This document shows, in pieces, positions 1 through 11,019 of a stretch of 64,000 nt of DNA. Position 1 is the stretch's first letter; every line of letters starts with the position of its first letter. Both the position numbers and the translations under genes were made by a program. The notes below the pieces were generated by a model that saw nothing but the letters and a program-made list of their open reading frames with translations, ran no database searches and was not told the origin of the DNA. The stretch covers positions 65,826,296-65,890,295 of the forward strand of contig CM035807.1 of NCBI GenBank assembly GCA_020466095.1, read 5' to 3'. This DNA is from Chlorops oryzae. Its lineage: Eukaryota > Arthropoda > Insecta > Diptera > Chloropidae.

Positions 1-903
1 GAACTTTGCCAAGTATCCGCGAAAGAATTCCTTCTTCCTGGAATATTTCGGCAAAAACGCTTTTGCATGTCTCCACATCGACTCCACCGTGTTTGTATGA
101 GCTCCAGTCTCCGGGTCCTTGAAGTTTTCGCTGTGGTTCACAGTTAAGTGAATATACCCTTCTGCTTCCAAGCAATCGTATGCTTTCCAGCAGTCAGATA
201 TAATCGTTGTTCCCGGTTCGATCCACTGCTTAATGATCGGGATGAGCGTATGGATGTCCCGCTTCTCCACGGGCACGAAGAAGCTAGCGCCACTTTCCCT
301 CTCAATGCCTCCAAAGACCCATTGACCTTCGACTCGGTGACCTTTGTGGTATTTCCGACGTCCAAATTTGGACTCATCTATTTCCACTGTTTTCCCGATG
401 CCACCTAAACATATTGCAAATTAAACCGGAAACTATACACATATTCTTATAAACTTACCGAGTTTACCATGGTTGTCATACATTTCGTGTATGACAACCT
501 CACGATGGAAGTTGTTCCAGTCGACTGCTGTTCCACGCGCTATTCCGATGGTTTTGGCTATATGTTCAAGTGGGAGGTTCTCCACCCACTGGAAAGAAAA
601 AGCCACAATCTGGCCCAGAGACAGATTCGAGTTGTCGAAAAACGTATTCCGACGAATCGATCTCTTTTCGGTGCACTGCATCTTCTTTTTCTTCCCGTTG
701 GCGTGTTTTCGGTTGCATCTCCAAACACATCCGTCGCCCGTATCGTAACGGGGCGAAAGCACCATCTCTCCATCATTGCTGCAACGAACTTCTCCATTTC
801 GTGCAAGCAGGTTCCACTCTTGGAGCTTTAAAATTGCTTCAAATGGCGGTGGTCCCAATAAATTCCCTTCAAAAAGCGTGAAAATGTCCAAAAGCGAATC
901 CAT
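1..903 (-). CDS. Merlin-family (IS1016/ISXO2-like) transposase, partial, two exons
   Basis: Reads from an ATG at 903 to a donor at 459|458 (gtaagt), a 54-nt intron (458-405, ending tttag), then continues in frame from 404 to the left window edge. The second exon shows the IS1595/ISXO2-type DDE core: EIDESKFGRRKYHKGHRVEG with the first Asp, IISDCWKAYD with the second, and HTNTVESMWRHAK with the third acidic residue. The N-terminal exon has a Cys/Trp-rich stretch (DGCVWRCNRKH) and a helix-turn-helix-like segment (PLEHIAKTIGIARGTAVDW). In animals this enzyme type belongs to Merlin DNA transposons, which cut and paste with 8-9 bp target duplications. There is no stop or frameshift within the window. 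The 5' start is a choice: an upstream in-frame TAG near 963 leaves 903 as the first ATG. The C-terminus and at least one terminal repeat lie outside, so activity cannot be judged. Confidence 0.88.
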
Positions 904-2139
904 TTCAAAGCTTTTATTCCACGAATAACGGAATTCCCGGTAATTCGTGTTCAAGTGCTACCATATTTTTTTAAAAAACCTCAATAATCTAACCTCTCGC
1001 CTAAAATCTACCAACCTCTGAGTTGGTTTTTTTTAAATAAAACACTTAAATTTGTTTTTTTTTTCATACACATTTATTTATTACATTTTTACATTATTAT
1101 ACAAAAACTTAAAATTATGTTAAAATTTTTATATTTTTTAAAAGTATGGCAACACTTCTCATAAAATTTTTACATATTTTAACAAAAACGAATTTTAAAC
1201 AAGTGGCAACTACGCAAAAGTCAAAATAGTGTAAAAATCAGTACGGTTTCGGGCGTTTTTTAAATCGTTATATCTCCTAAACTAGAGGCGACCCCCAAAA
1301 ACGGATTGCGGATTCGGAATCAGGGGGTCATTTTCTATAAGTTGGCATCTAAAAAAAAAAGATCCCAGAAACGGCCAGATACTAGAATTGTTCCCTTTAA
1401 GGGAATACCCTTATTATAACTCCTTAAAACCAAGGTGTATTTAACAAGGTGTAGGCAATACGGCAACAACTACAACTCAAACAAAAACAACATAGAATCG
1501 GCATTGTCCAGGGATGCCCACCACTACATTGAAAGCTTGCGATAGTGTGTGTGCGCATTGCACTGAAGAACGTTTTTCGCCTTTTCAGTTCTCTCTTTTT
1601 GCTTCATCCGACATAGGTCTTGCTCGTTCGCTGCCTGATGTCCGACTAAACAGGTTTCGATTTCTCAGCTTGCTTGTTGCCTTTTGTGTATGTACACAAG
1701 CATTCGCTCTCAATGCTCCGAAGCTTGCTCCGCGGGCATCAACGGCATTGTCAAACGAAACGGGAATGTCAAAATCGGCTTAGTTATAATTGAACAAAAA
1801 ATTTGAATTTCAAAAATCGGCTTAGTTATAAGTGCAAAAAAAATTTGAAAAATGTAAACAACAAATTTTGAGAAGTGGTTTTTTGAAATTCGAGTTTCGG
1901 AATTAAAATTAAAGTCAATGAAAAATCGAAGCAAACACTAAAGTTTCGAAAAACTTTATTTGTCAAAAATGAATAAGAACTAAACACGTCAATGATTTTT
2001 TTTCAAAATAAAAACGTCTACGTATGTACTCTCTGACTTCTTAATGAGATCTTCGATAAAATAGAAAACTATAGTATTAAAGTAATCAGAGCTGTAAGTG
2101 TGTTAAATCATTTTCAAAATTCAGCCTTTAGAATTTTCT
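904..2139. other. AT-rich non-coding stretch
   Basis: I see no supportable gene. It holds homopolymer-rich flank of the Merlin gene, an AAGGTGTATTTAACAAGGTG motif near 1430 that recurs in variant form near 34275 and 43715, and an approximate 40-bp direct repeat (tcaaaatcggcttagttata) at about 1769 and 1812. Confidence 0.5.
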
Positions 2140-2440
2140 TGCAGAGAAGTTTCGCTATATAAGAAAGTCAATTTCGTCAAAAAATTTTATTCTTATATCC
2201 GGGTTTTTCTTATATAAAAACCCGCTTATAAAAAAAATCTTTTTATAAAAAAAACCGTTTATAAAAAAATTCTTATATAAACTACCGATATTTGAAAATA
2301 GGGGTGTTCAATTTTTGATAAAACAAAGTTTCTTATATAACAATTTTTTCCATACAAAAAGAATTTTTGGTTTTGGTAAAAAGTTTCTTAAAGGCGGGTT
2401 TCTCTTATATACCAGTTTCTTATGTAGCGCAACTACTGCA
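2140..2440. repeat. Palindromic MITE-like repeat
   Basis: Inverted ends TGCAGAGAAGTTTCGCTATA (left) and TGCAGTAGTTGCGCTACATA (right, reverse complement) enclose about 300 bp of reiterated cttatataaa/ttataaaaa motifs. No coding capacity. The superfamily cannot be assigned and no target duplication was recognised. Confidence 0.55.
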
Positions 2441-3020
2441 ACGCTTTCATTCTAAAATTCGATCTCATGAAGTGCTGCGAGCTCGTCAAAAATTTAAACG
2501 AAAAAATATCTCTTTGGATTTGACTTTGCAGTTATACTCAGAAGTAAATAAATTTTCCCATCCTTTCGTCTCACAAAATGTTCCTTTGTCAGGGTCGCTT
2601 GCGGACAGCAGAGCTGCCCATATGTGCGATTTGCCCATGCAAGCTCAGTTGAACATCAGTAATCTAATAAATTATAAGTTATAAATTTGAATTCATAATT
2701 CAGCTTTAAAAAATGTGATATGCGGGTGTGTGCTAGATTTCGATTCGAATCCAATTCGATTATTTTTTAAAAAGAGAAAAAGAATAAAATATCATTCTCA
2801 TTGTTTTCGCTTTATTAAACAAGCATTTATTGTCTAAGAAATAATAAATTTCGCTGAGTAAAAGCACAACTCTTTCCCGAATTCATTTTTTAAGCTCGGT
2901 GTTATTTAAAGCCTAGAATTTTTCAATCGTATCAATTGAAATGAATTTTCGATTTTATTTACAACTTCTAAGCTAAAAACAAAATGAGTTATTAAAGAGC
3001 CTAAAAAAATGAATTCTATT
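2441..3020. other. Non-coding flank of hAT element
   Basis: No gene or repeat boundary recognised. 3013-3020 (ATTCTATT) is the left target duplication of the hAT element that follows. Confidence 0.45.
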
Positions 3021-3226
3021 CAGGGGCGGATTTACCCATGGGCACTTGTGGGCAACTGCCCGGGGCGGCAAATTTTTGGGGGCGGCAAATTTTGGTAAAA
3101 AGTATATTTTCCGAATCTTCAATCGTGTCGTGTCGCGAAAGCTCTTTTGGGATTTGTAGGCTCATGTAGGCTTACAGGCGGGCATGTTACGGAAATCACT
3201 ATTACAGTCGTCAATAACTTTAAATA

Positions 3227-3727
3227 CAGGTATCCCTCGTACAACGCGGTAGATACGTTCCTTGAAAACGTCGTGTTGTGTGAAACCTCGTTGTATGATA
3301 TTTGCAGCCAATACGAAATGGGGGGTTGCGTTCCAAAACTATTTGAAAATACAACTTTTCTTACCAGTTTCCTTATTTTTTATTAAATACAACCGAAACT
3401 TTATGTACAAAACAAAAAAAAACCGAAATTCATATACAAAAAAGACATATTAAAAGACATCTTAAAAATTAAATTAAAACGTTTTCAAAGTTCTGAAAAT
3501 ACGCTTGTTCGATGTACGTGTGTTTAGCTCATAACACAACTTAGCAGAGAAACTTAATTTTTCGTGAGTATACTTATCGTGTTATACGAGTTTTTCCGCA
3601 ATTCTGTCAACGTGTTAGAATGAAACCGTGTTGTAAGGAAGCGTGTTGGACGAAGGTTTCCGCATTTCTGAAAACGTGTTAGAGTGAAATCGCGTTGCAT
3701 GAAACCGCGTTGTACGAGGGTTACCTG
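3227..3727. mobile_element. pogo/Tigger-like MITE nested in the hAT element
   Basis: Inverted termini CAGGTATCCCTCGTACAACG (left) and CAGGTAACCCTCGTACAACG (right, reverse complement) flanked by TA at 3225-3226 and 3728-3729. TA duplication and CAGG(T/C)AT.CCTCG termini are those of Tigger/pogo transposons. The 501-bp body has further inverted CGTGTT(G/A)GA motifs and no transposase, so it is non-autonomous. Confidence 0.8.
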
Positions 3728-4277
3728 TACTCCTAAAATCATGCCGATTATGTTTTGAGCTCTCAATTCGAATGGACTAAATATATGTGTGCCTTACATC
3801 TGTAATAATGAAATAAAAGTTTTGTGGTAACGAATTATAGGGCACATACAATTTCGGAGATCGTCAGTTTTTGACGATTTTGACTTCCGTAACATGCCTG
3901 TTAAACCAATAAAAAACAATCATTTACAAATTTTCTTTTTGCTGTCTATTGTGCGAAAGCAAATGCACAATTCATTCATAAGTAGGGCTCGCACAAATAC
4001 GCAAATTCAGCACTTTCAGCACCTTTTTCCGCAGCTTTTGTGTTTAGCTGTAAACTGTAAAGCGCTCTATCCCACGCCAACGTTGTTTTCCGCCAGTGCT
4101 GCCAAACTGATACAATTGTATCAAAAGTGATACTTTTTTTTCCAAATGATACGGAGATACTTTTTTTCTGAACTTGATACTTTTTTTGTTTTAAGGGCTA
4201 TAATGAAAAAATTTTCTATCAATGAAAATACTAGCATTTGACAAATTGGTGAAGTCCAATTTTCTGGTCGGGACGCG

Positions 4278-4609
4278 TTCAGGATCAAAACTTTTTACGT
4301 GATTTTGGATAAGTTGTCAACAGAACTAGGGGAGAGATGCAAAAACTATGAAGATATCAATGAAAACTTTGAAATAATCAATCAGTTTGTTAAGCTCGTG
4401 TCTGATGAAGTTCGTGAGAAATCAAATCAAAAAATATATCACTGATTTTAAAAAGGATAAAAAATTATATGCGTTCCACAATCACAGAAGATCGCCTCAA
4501 CTGCTCAGCAATTTTGTGTATAGGAGCTGAGTTACTTCGTTCTAAGGACTTCGGAACCGTAATAACACAATTTGCAAATAAAAAAGCTAGGCGAGCGTTT
4601 ATAGAATAA
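4278..4609 (+). pseudogene. hAT transposase C-terminal remnant
   Basis: Two fragments in different frames. 4278-4445 encodes FRIKTFYVILDKLSTELGER and runs to TGA. 4469-4609 encodes the C-terminal dimerisation motif beginning MRSTITEDRLNCSAILCIGA and ends in TAA 191 bp inside the right hAT terminus. The pairing of the LD(K/S)L..EL.(E/R)R segment with (M)RSTM.(E/Q)(E/D)RLN is that of ZMYM/TTF-type hAT transposases. The catalytic core is missing, and at least one frameshift and a stop separate the fragments, so it is dead. Confidence 0.75.
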
Positions 4610-4800
4610 TTTTTCTTTTTTGAATGATGAAAAGGAAATATTGTATAGTATTTTCTCCAAAATAAAAGCTATAGTGTAAAAAAGATTGAATTGTTTCGTT
4701 TTTTTTTTTTTCGAAAAATTTGATGCCTAAATTAGAGGAAGAGTGGGGGGGGCAACTTTATAAGTGCCCAGGGGCGGCAAGATGCCTAAATCCGTCCCTA

Positions 4801-5243
4801 ATTCTATTATTTTGGAAATCAATTCAATAAAAATTTGATTTCAATTTACCAAAATTTTTTGCTGTTAACTAAAGAAACTTAAGCCTCAAATGATCAATTC
4901 TGTTGAGTTCACTATATACAAACTACTTTTATTATCTTAAAGCTGACGTATAAACGTAGTAATAGTTACAAACATAGTAATAGTTATCTAAAATTCCTCG
5001 ACTGTCCAGTATGAGAATTGTTTTTTTTTTTTTGCTTCTTTTGTTTTTTTCACACGAATAAATCTTTTTTATTTAAAATTAACATAAAAAAATGTTAAAA
5101 AAAAAAAAAAAAATTCACATACGATGAGATAACGTTACAACTATTTACTGCGCAAATTTCATATATAAATCATAGTATATCCACAAAATATGGATTAAAG
5201 ATGTTATGACGCGTAGAAATTATCATTTTAAAGGATATACAAT
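4801..5243. other. Non-coding spacer
   Basis: Begins with the right hAT target duplication (4801-4808). The rest is AT-rich with poly-T and poly-A runs near 5024 and 5098. Nothing else recognised. Confidence 0.45.
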
Positions 5244-5245
5244 TA

Positions 5246-5950
5246 CAGGAGATTTCCGATTTAACGAGCTCAATGTTGCCAGCACTTCTCGTTAAATCGA
5301 ATTTCTCGTTAAATTGAGTACCATCATAAAATCATTTTTTCTTATTGTAAAAGATTTCGTAAGCGTTAAAAAAGGGGGAGGGGTTTGAGAAATCTTTTGC
5401 TTGATTACATGGCGAGTCTGATATATACGAGACCCGTACCAATCCAACTTCCCGCGGGGGGCGAAGAAATTTCCACAATTTTTTTCATTTAAATTTTCGT
5501 AATTCCTTCCACCTAAGACAAAGAATCGTGGTGGGCAAAGCCCCTCCTAGGCCCTAGGTTGGTACGCGACTGATTTCTACTAACGTATGCTTACGTGGTG
5601 GATTTGGCGATTAAAAATTGATATCACTGAACAACTGTGCACAAATAAAGCGGTAAGTCCAACAGCGCCTGCGTTTTTTCGATTTCACATTACTTTTCAT
5701 ACATTGACTGCTTGCGGCAGTTGGCGCAGCACACGCGCTTTTAGACTCCTCGTTTAACTATTTCTTGGATTCCTCTTTGTTTCTCTTTATGCTTTTTCAC
5801 TGATTTCTTATGTTGCTCGCTAAACCGAGTGCACAAAAAAATTTTTGTGCCATTTTGCTCGTTATATAAGATACTCAATGGAACGAATTTAAATGCTCGT
5901 TAAATGCGAAACTCGCTAACGCGAATACTCGTTAAATCGGAAATCTCCTG
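5246..5950. mobile_element. Second pogo-like MITE
   Basis: Near-perfect 23-bp inverted termini starting CAGGAGATTTCCGATTTAAC, flanked by TA on both sides (5244-5245 and 5951-5952). CTCGTTAAAT(C/T)G motifs are repeated just inside both ends. No transposase, so it is non-autonomous. Its right end touches the start of the reverse-transcriptase fragment that follows. Confidence 0.8.
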
Positions 5951-5952
5951 TA

Positions 5953-7230
5953 TATGTTATGGGTTTTCACACTGTGCCTTAAGCTTGATGTCCGACTACC
6001 TCAAAAATAGGTTCCAGAGAGTAAGAGTTAATGACTGCGTCTCTGAGTATTGCGCTGTTATGTCGGGTGTGCCGCAAGGCTCTGTATTGGGGCCATTGCT
6101 ATTCACTATATTTATAAATGACCTTTTTTCTGGATTACGTAATGTTGTTGCTCATGCCTATGCAGATGATGTCCAGTTGTATCTCTCTCGGCTGTTAGGC
6201 CTTATTGAAGATTTAGCATACAGATTAAATGAGGATTTGATCTTCATTTGCATATGGGCTCATAATAATTATTTGTCGTCAAATCCCCAGAAGTCAATGG
6301 TATTGCCGATTGCCAAATTTGACATTAAAAACTTAAGTATCCCTTTAATTTATCTTGGTGATACCGCTCTTAACATTGTGGATAAAGCTAGAAACCTAGG
6401 AATTGTCATGAACTCCTCACTAACCTGCAGAGATCACATTAACGCTGTTATAAGCAAAATTTTATTTCACTCTAAGAAATCTCAGATTCTCGGCAGACTT
6501 TACACCACTTGAAGTAAGAAAGCGCCTTGCAATCCAGCTAATCTTACCGATCATAACCTACTCGGAAATGATTTACTGTAGACTTGATTCTAGCTCTATG
6601 CATAAGTTGACTGTTGCATTTAATCATGTCACACGGTATGTTTTTGGTCTACGTGCGTATGATCACATTAGTGAGTGGAGTACTAAGTTGCTGGGCTGCA
6701 CGCTATCGAATTACCTGAGTGCCAGGAGATGCGCTTTTCTCCACAAGCTCATACATTTGCGGATACCGAAATATCTTTATGAGAAGTTGCAATTCGGGGC
6801 GTCCAGGCGAAGTCGCAATATGATAATACCCAGATATAAGAGTCTTAACACATCTCGTTTTTTCTTCATTGACACTGTCCGCTTGTACAATTCACTTCCA
6901 TATGAAACAAAAGCCATAATGAACAATCTCGTTTTTAAGCAATGTGTTATACGCTATTTTCCTAAATCTTGTTAAGTTTAAGTTTAATAATTATCAATTA
7001 GTGTAAGTTAAATGAATTGTTGTATAACTAATAAGTGAAATTGTATGAAATTGGAATTTTTTTATTTTAACCTCAATTAATTTTAAGGTATAGTTATTAA
7101 TATATAAGTATAAGTATAAGTATAGGATTATTCAACTTTGTTTTTTTAATTGAGAAATTAGAGTAGAATAAAAGACCACCTGGTCTTAATGTAACTGTAC
7201 GACCAATACTACTGAATAAATGAAATGAAA
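5953..7230 (+). pseudogene. 5'-truncated non-LTR retrotransposon (jockey/CR1-type) with frameshift
   Basis: Encodes the C-terminal half of a LINE reverse transcriptase: SDYLKNRFQRV, SGVPQGSVLGPLLFTIFIND, then the catalytic AYADDVQLYLS box, followed by a thumb region (ARNLGIVMNSSLTCRDHINA). A frameshift near 6495 moves the reading frame; it then continues (FTPLEVRKRLAIQLILPII ... YDHISEWSTKL) to a stop at 6975. A short 3' UTR with AATAAATGAAATGAAAAAA at about 7215 looks like the retroposon tail. Endonuclease and N-terminal RT motifs are absent. The clade is uncertain; the C-terminal pattern suits jockey/CR1-like elements. Confidence 0.82.
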
Positions 7231-7300
7231 AAATATTATATTGTATCGATATCATATGGGATACCCACATAAGATATTCATATATAATATTGTTTCCCTT

Positions 7301-7337
<37 letters not shown>

Positions 7338-9722
7338 AGGTGGGGTCGGTGAAATGCTTTATGCACCTCAGTTAGTCGTCACAAAAACTGGTGTGCCGGA
7401 ATCTCCATGTGGCATACCGGCTAAAACACCTGCCCCTTCTTCTGTAGGATTCTCTTCCTCCCCGGGACCGCATTCGCATTACTTCAGGGAGGATCCTATA
7501 GGCTCTTCTGTGCCATGATCTCATATATTAGCCCGCGTCCAGGCCTCTGCTTTGTGGGATAGTGTCTTCACTTTCGAGATCTCTCTTTTTTGCTTTCAAT
7601 ACGCTTTCGACGTATCGTGCGATATTGCGCCAGTTGTCTGCGTTCGCTATCATGCTTGCTATGAGGTTCCCTGCTCTAAGGGTTCGTCCGAGCAAACCCT
7701 CAAGATTACTTCGCCATTCCGACCAACGCTGGCATTCAAAGAATGTATGCTCGGAGTCATCTTCTTCAGCATCGCCATATATACAAGCGGGGCCATCTGC
7801 CTTCCCTATACGATGTAGATACTTTCTGAAGTATCCGTGTCCTGTTAGCATCTGTGTGACGTAGTAGTTTGTTTCCCCGTATTGACGATTGATCCATTGA
7901 TCAACGCTTCTTATCAGAGTGTGTGTCCATGTTCCATGAGCTTCTCTGTCCCAGATCAACTGCCAGGATGTCATTGTCTGCTGTCGCAAATGTTGTGTTG
8001 TTTGCAGGGTGAAATTGTTTCTCGCCGCCAGCTCCCACTTTTTTTTACGTTCAAAAGCTAAGAGATTTATTGGGATCACTCCTGCTATCACGAGTATCGC
8101 TGTAGATGACACGGTGCGGTAAGCTGATGCAATCCTTAGCGCCGCTTGCCGTTGCGCTCTGATCATATAATTTCTTCGATTTGCAGTGTTTAGAGTATCC
8201 GCCCATATTTCGCTGCCATATAGCATGACGCTATTATTGACCGCCATTAACAGTTTTCTCTTTGCCTGGGTGGGTCCCCCAATATTGGCCATGAGTCGTG
8301 ATAATTTGGATGTTATCCCGGATGCTTTTTTTGTTGCCAGCTGGATTTGGGTCCAAAAAGACAGCTTTGTATCCATCCAGACTCCAAGGTATTTTACAAC
8401 TTTTTGAGTCATTATTGCTTGGTCGTTTAGCCTCATTTCTACTTCAGTGTTCATCCTTCTTGTTGTGAAAAGCAGTACCTCAGTTTTGTGCGCTGCTAGT
8501 TTGAGACCCCTTGCTTTTAGCCATTCCTGAGTTTTGATCATTATCTGGTTAAGTTTGTGCTGAGCGTGAGATGTATCCTTGGCTCTTATTACCGCAGCTA
8601 TGTCATCTGCGTATCCTACCAAAAAGGTATCTTCAGGTAAAGGTATACGCAGTACATCGTCATAACTTATATTCCAGAGGTCTGGTCCCAATATTGATCC
8701 TTGGGCAGCTCCCGACGTTATTGTTATGCATTTTGTTCCTGTCTTGGTGTCGTATAAGAGCACGCGGTCTCTCAGGTAGCTCTGGACCATTCGGAGTAGA
8801 TACGGTGGTATTTTAAAGCGGTTTTGGAGTGTGTCCAGGATATCGTTCCAGCGCACACTATTGAAAGCGTTTTTGATGTCTAATGTCACCAGTAGAACAA
8901 TCGGTCTTGCTTTATGATTGCCTTCCTGTGTAAGCTTTGCTACCTTAAGCACTTCTTGCACCGCTCCTATCGTTGAGCGGCCAGGTCTGAAGCCATATTG
9001 GCGGTGGCTCAAGCCACCAGCTGCGTCTATAGCTTGTGCAAGTCGCGGTTTAATCAGTTTTTCTAAGAGCTTTCCTGCCGTGTCCAGCATACAGAGGGGT
9101 CTGTATGCCTCTGGAGTGAGGGAGTCGCCTTTGTTCTTGCTGATAAGGACAAGTTTTTGTCTCTTCCATATCGGCGGAAACAATCCTTCTCTTAGGCACG
9201 CATTAAACATATTTAGTAGCAGGTAAGGTCTGGCTTTAGCAATTTCTTTCAAAGTCTCCGAGGGTACGTTATCGGGTCCTGGTGCCTTTCCGGTCTTCAT
9301 AGTTTTTGCTGCGTTTTGAAGCTCTTCTACTGAAAACATTGGAGTGTCTACTGGGAGCTCTATGCTAGGGTCGGGCGGTCTGGTAGCGTGTGTTGGAAAT
9401 AGTGTAGAGACAATGTTTTCCAATGCACTTTCGTCTAAATCTTTTGAGTTGCCTCTTTTTCCGAGTTTCTTCATAACTATCTTAAAGCCTAGTCCCCAGG
9501 GGTCGTTGTTAACCTCATTGCAAAGCTTTTGCCATTTCTCTCTCTGGCTGAGTGAGATAGCAGCTCTAAGTACTTTTTTGGCATTTTTGTATGCCGTACG
9601 TTCGGCCGTTGCTTCGCTCCTTCGCCTTGCTCTGGTTAACCTCCGTCTATGTCTATGGCATTCTTGTCTGAGATTTGCGATATTCTCATTCCACCAGTAG
9701 GTTGTCATTTGTGCTATCATAT
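7301..9722 (-). mobile_element. R1-like non-LTR retrotransposon, 5'-truncated, with poly-A tail
   Basis: A minus-strand insertion. The 3' end is marked by a run of T at about 7301-7336 (the poly-A tail), then a roughly 190-bp 3' UTR, then an uninterrupted ORF2 up to 9720. The endonuclease domain is missing, so the copy is truncated a few bases past the preserved YWWN...LR..C..RRR junction. No clear target duplication could be aligned. Confidence 0.8.
7528..9720 (-). CDS. Reverse transcriptase (ORF2 C-terminal part) of R1-like LINE
   Basis: 730 residues, open throughout. It starts at the endonuclease/RT linker (TTYWWNENIANLRQECHRHR), then TGKAPGPDNVPSETLKEI, the fingers motif EAYRPLCMLDTAGKLLEKLI, QYGFRPGRSTIGAV, LLVTLDIKNAFNSVRW with the first catalytic Asp, GAAQGSILGPDLWNISYDDV, and VGYADDIAAVI with the catalytic Asp pair. 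The AAQGSILGPDLWN wording is typical of the R1 group. Near the C-terminus a zinc-knuckle-like motif, CIYGDAEEDDSEHTFFEC, has Gly where the second Cys is expected. A full-length R1-type ORF2 would also carry about 230 residues of endonuclease, absent here. The ATG at 9720 is probably just the first Met after truncation. The clean frame suggests a fairly recent insertion. Confidence 0.88.
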   Translation of the reverse strand: MIAQMTTYWWNENIANLRQECHRHRRRLTRARRRSEATAERTAYKNAKKVLRAAISLSQREKWQKLCNEVNNDPWGLGFKIVMKKLGKRGNSKDLDESALENIVSTLFPTHATRPPDPSIELPVDTPMFSVEELQNAAKTMKTGKAPGPDNVPSETLKEIAKARPYLLLNMFNACLREGLFPPIWKRQKLVLISKNKGDSLTPEAYRPLCMLDTAGKLLEKLIKPRLAQAIDAAGGLSHRQYGFRPGRSTIGAVQEVLKVAKLTQEGNHKARPIVLLVTLDIKNAFNSVRWNDILDTLQNRFKIPPYLLRMVQSYLRDRVLLYDTKTGTKCITITSGAAQGSILGPDLWNISYDDVLRIPLPEDTFLVGYADDIAAVIRAKDTSHAQHKLNQIMIKTQEWLKARGLKLAAHKTEVLLFTTRRMNTEVEMRLNDQAIMTQKVVKYLGVWMDTKLSFWTQIQLATKKASGITSKLSRLMANIGGPTQAKRKLLMAVNNSVMLYGSEIWADTLNTANRRNYMIRAQRQAALRIASAYRTVSSTAILVIAGVIPINLLAFERKKKWELAARNNFTLQTTQHLRQQTMTSWQLIWDREAHGTWTHTLIRSVDQWINRQYGETNYYVTQMLTGHGYFRKYLHRIGKADGPACIYGDAEEDDSEHTFFECQRWSEWRSNLEGLLGRTLRAGNLIASMIANADNWRNIARYVESVLKAKKRDLESEDTIPQSRGLDAG

Positions 9723-9996
9723 ATGAGTGCCTTATATAAGAATCCTAAATAATATCATTTCAATAAAATATATGATATCATCAGAGCAACCAAAAATATG
9801 CATATGCAAATTGCATTTTTGGCGATTTAAAGCATATTTAGGGGTTTCAGGCATTTCGTGCATTTTTCAGCAAAATTTAGCTATGGCCTACATAAAACTT
9901 CATATATATACTGCAAAAAGTACAACTTTGTTATACTTCAAAGTATAGTACATAATTATAAATAACGGCTATATAGCCGTTATACTGCCTATATGG
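9723..9996. other. AT-rich spacer
   Basis: No gene seen. Contains repeated atatgatatcat-like sequence also present left of the LINE near 7245. The end (TATATGG, 9990-9996) is the left direct repeat of the next hAT-like element. Confidence 0.4.
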
Positions 9997-10681
9997 CAGT
10001 ACCGGCTTTAGGGTAGGGCGAGGTGGGGCGGTCGCCCAGGGCGCCAAGATGTTTGCTCTTGACATTCGTAAAACATAAATAAAAAGGATTTTGCGGATTT
10101 TTGTTTTAGATATATAATATATATGACTTGTGCATATTACAATTAAATAAAGTTTCACAAGATGTATTGGGTTCAAATCACATATCCATATACAAATGCG
10201 GTCATTTGCTTCGAGCGACCACTTTTGTGCACATCACTATGAATGATGCCACAAGAATTATTTTCTTGTAACCAAGGTCTGAAATAAAAACTACCAATCA
10301 TTTCCGGCCAATAAGCGCTGCTTACACGTATGTACATGTCAGTCGACCATGGCACGCCTACTGCGAAATTTGAGCATGTGAAGTCCAAAACCGATCGTCG
10401 GACCGACCGCGAAGCGACGGCTCAATGGTTTTGAAAATATTTTGATTCCTCCTTCGTCGTACAGTCTTACCTGCGTGAAAATCGGTCGGTTCGACTCAGA
10501 TAGAAAAAATCATACCAAAAAAAAAAAGTTCAGTGAGTTTGCATCGACGAAAAATTTTTCAAATAGCTTCCCAATCATTTTATAGCAAGTGCACTTTAAA
10601 TACTGAGCTCTGAAGCGAATTTATGAATTTTTTTTTATTTTTCAGAATTATGGAAAACTAAATCTGAAACAATTTTTTTTA

Positions 10682-10770
10682 ATAAAACGCTTCAGAAATG
10701 CTTAAGAAATTTCTTGAAGCGTTTTTGTATATGAAGTTTTTCATTTATGACAGAGCTGGAGACTGCCCTT
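10682..10770. repeat. Half copy of a palindromic MITE family
   Basis: Matches one arm plus the centre of the hairpin elements at 17669-17805 and 24464-24606 (AAAACGCTTCAGAAATG, then AAGTTTTTCATTTATGACAG and agctggaga). The left outer arm is missing. Confidence 0.6.
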
Positions 10771-11019
10771 AATAGTGGGATTCACTAAGCTGCGCAAATA
10801 TTCGTTTGAAAATTTGCGCTCGCAAATTTTATCATTCCGCGTGAGCAACCTCCTCGCAAAGTATTTGGAAAAGTGCATATTTAAAACAGTTGATTGTTCC
10901 AACCCAAGGTCACATACACGAACAATCATATCTGTTGTCAAACAAGTATGGAAACATTATTTTATTCTGATAAAGCGCATTGTTTTTAAAAATTCCAGTC
11001 TTTATACAAATAGAAGTTA

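Larger units (their letters stand above)
3021..4800 (+). mobile_element. hAT DNA transposon, internally deleted, with 8-bp target duplication
   Basis: Terminal inverted repeats CAGGGGCGGATTTA (left) and TAGGGACGGATTTA (right, reverse complement) are flanked by identical 8-bp duplications ATTCTATT at 3013-3020 and 4801-4808. Eight-base duplications and CAGNGGCGGA-type termini are typical of the hAT superfamily. The interior keeps only 3' transposase remnants near 4.3-4.6 kb and was itself hit by a pogo-like MITE at 3227-3727. G-rich subterminal sequence (gggcggcaaa / gcccaggggcggcaag) lies just inside both ends. Confidence 0.88.

Noticed and set aside
1..903. Bacterial ISXO2/IS1595 contamination
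   Set aside because: The gene has a spliceosomal-type intron and AT-rich fly-like flanks; Merlin elements in animals carry the same domain.
7301..9722. Target-site duplication for the R1-like LINE
   Set aside because: Candidate short matches around tcatata on both sides are not exact and sit in low-complexity sequence.
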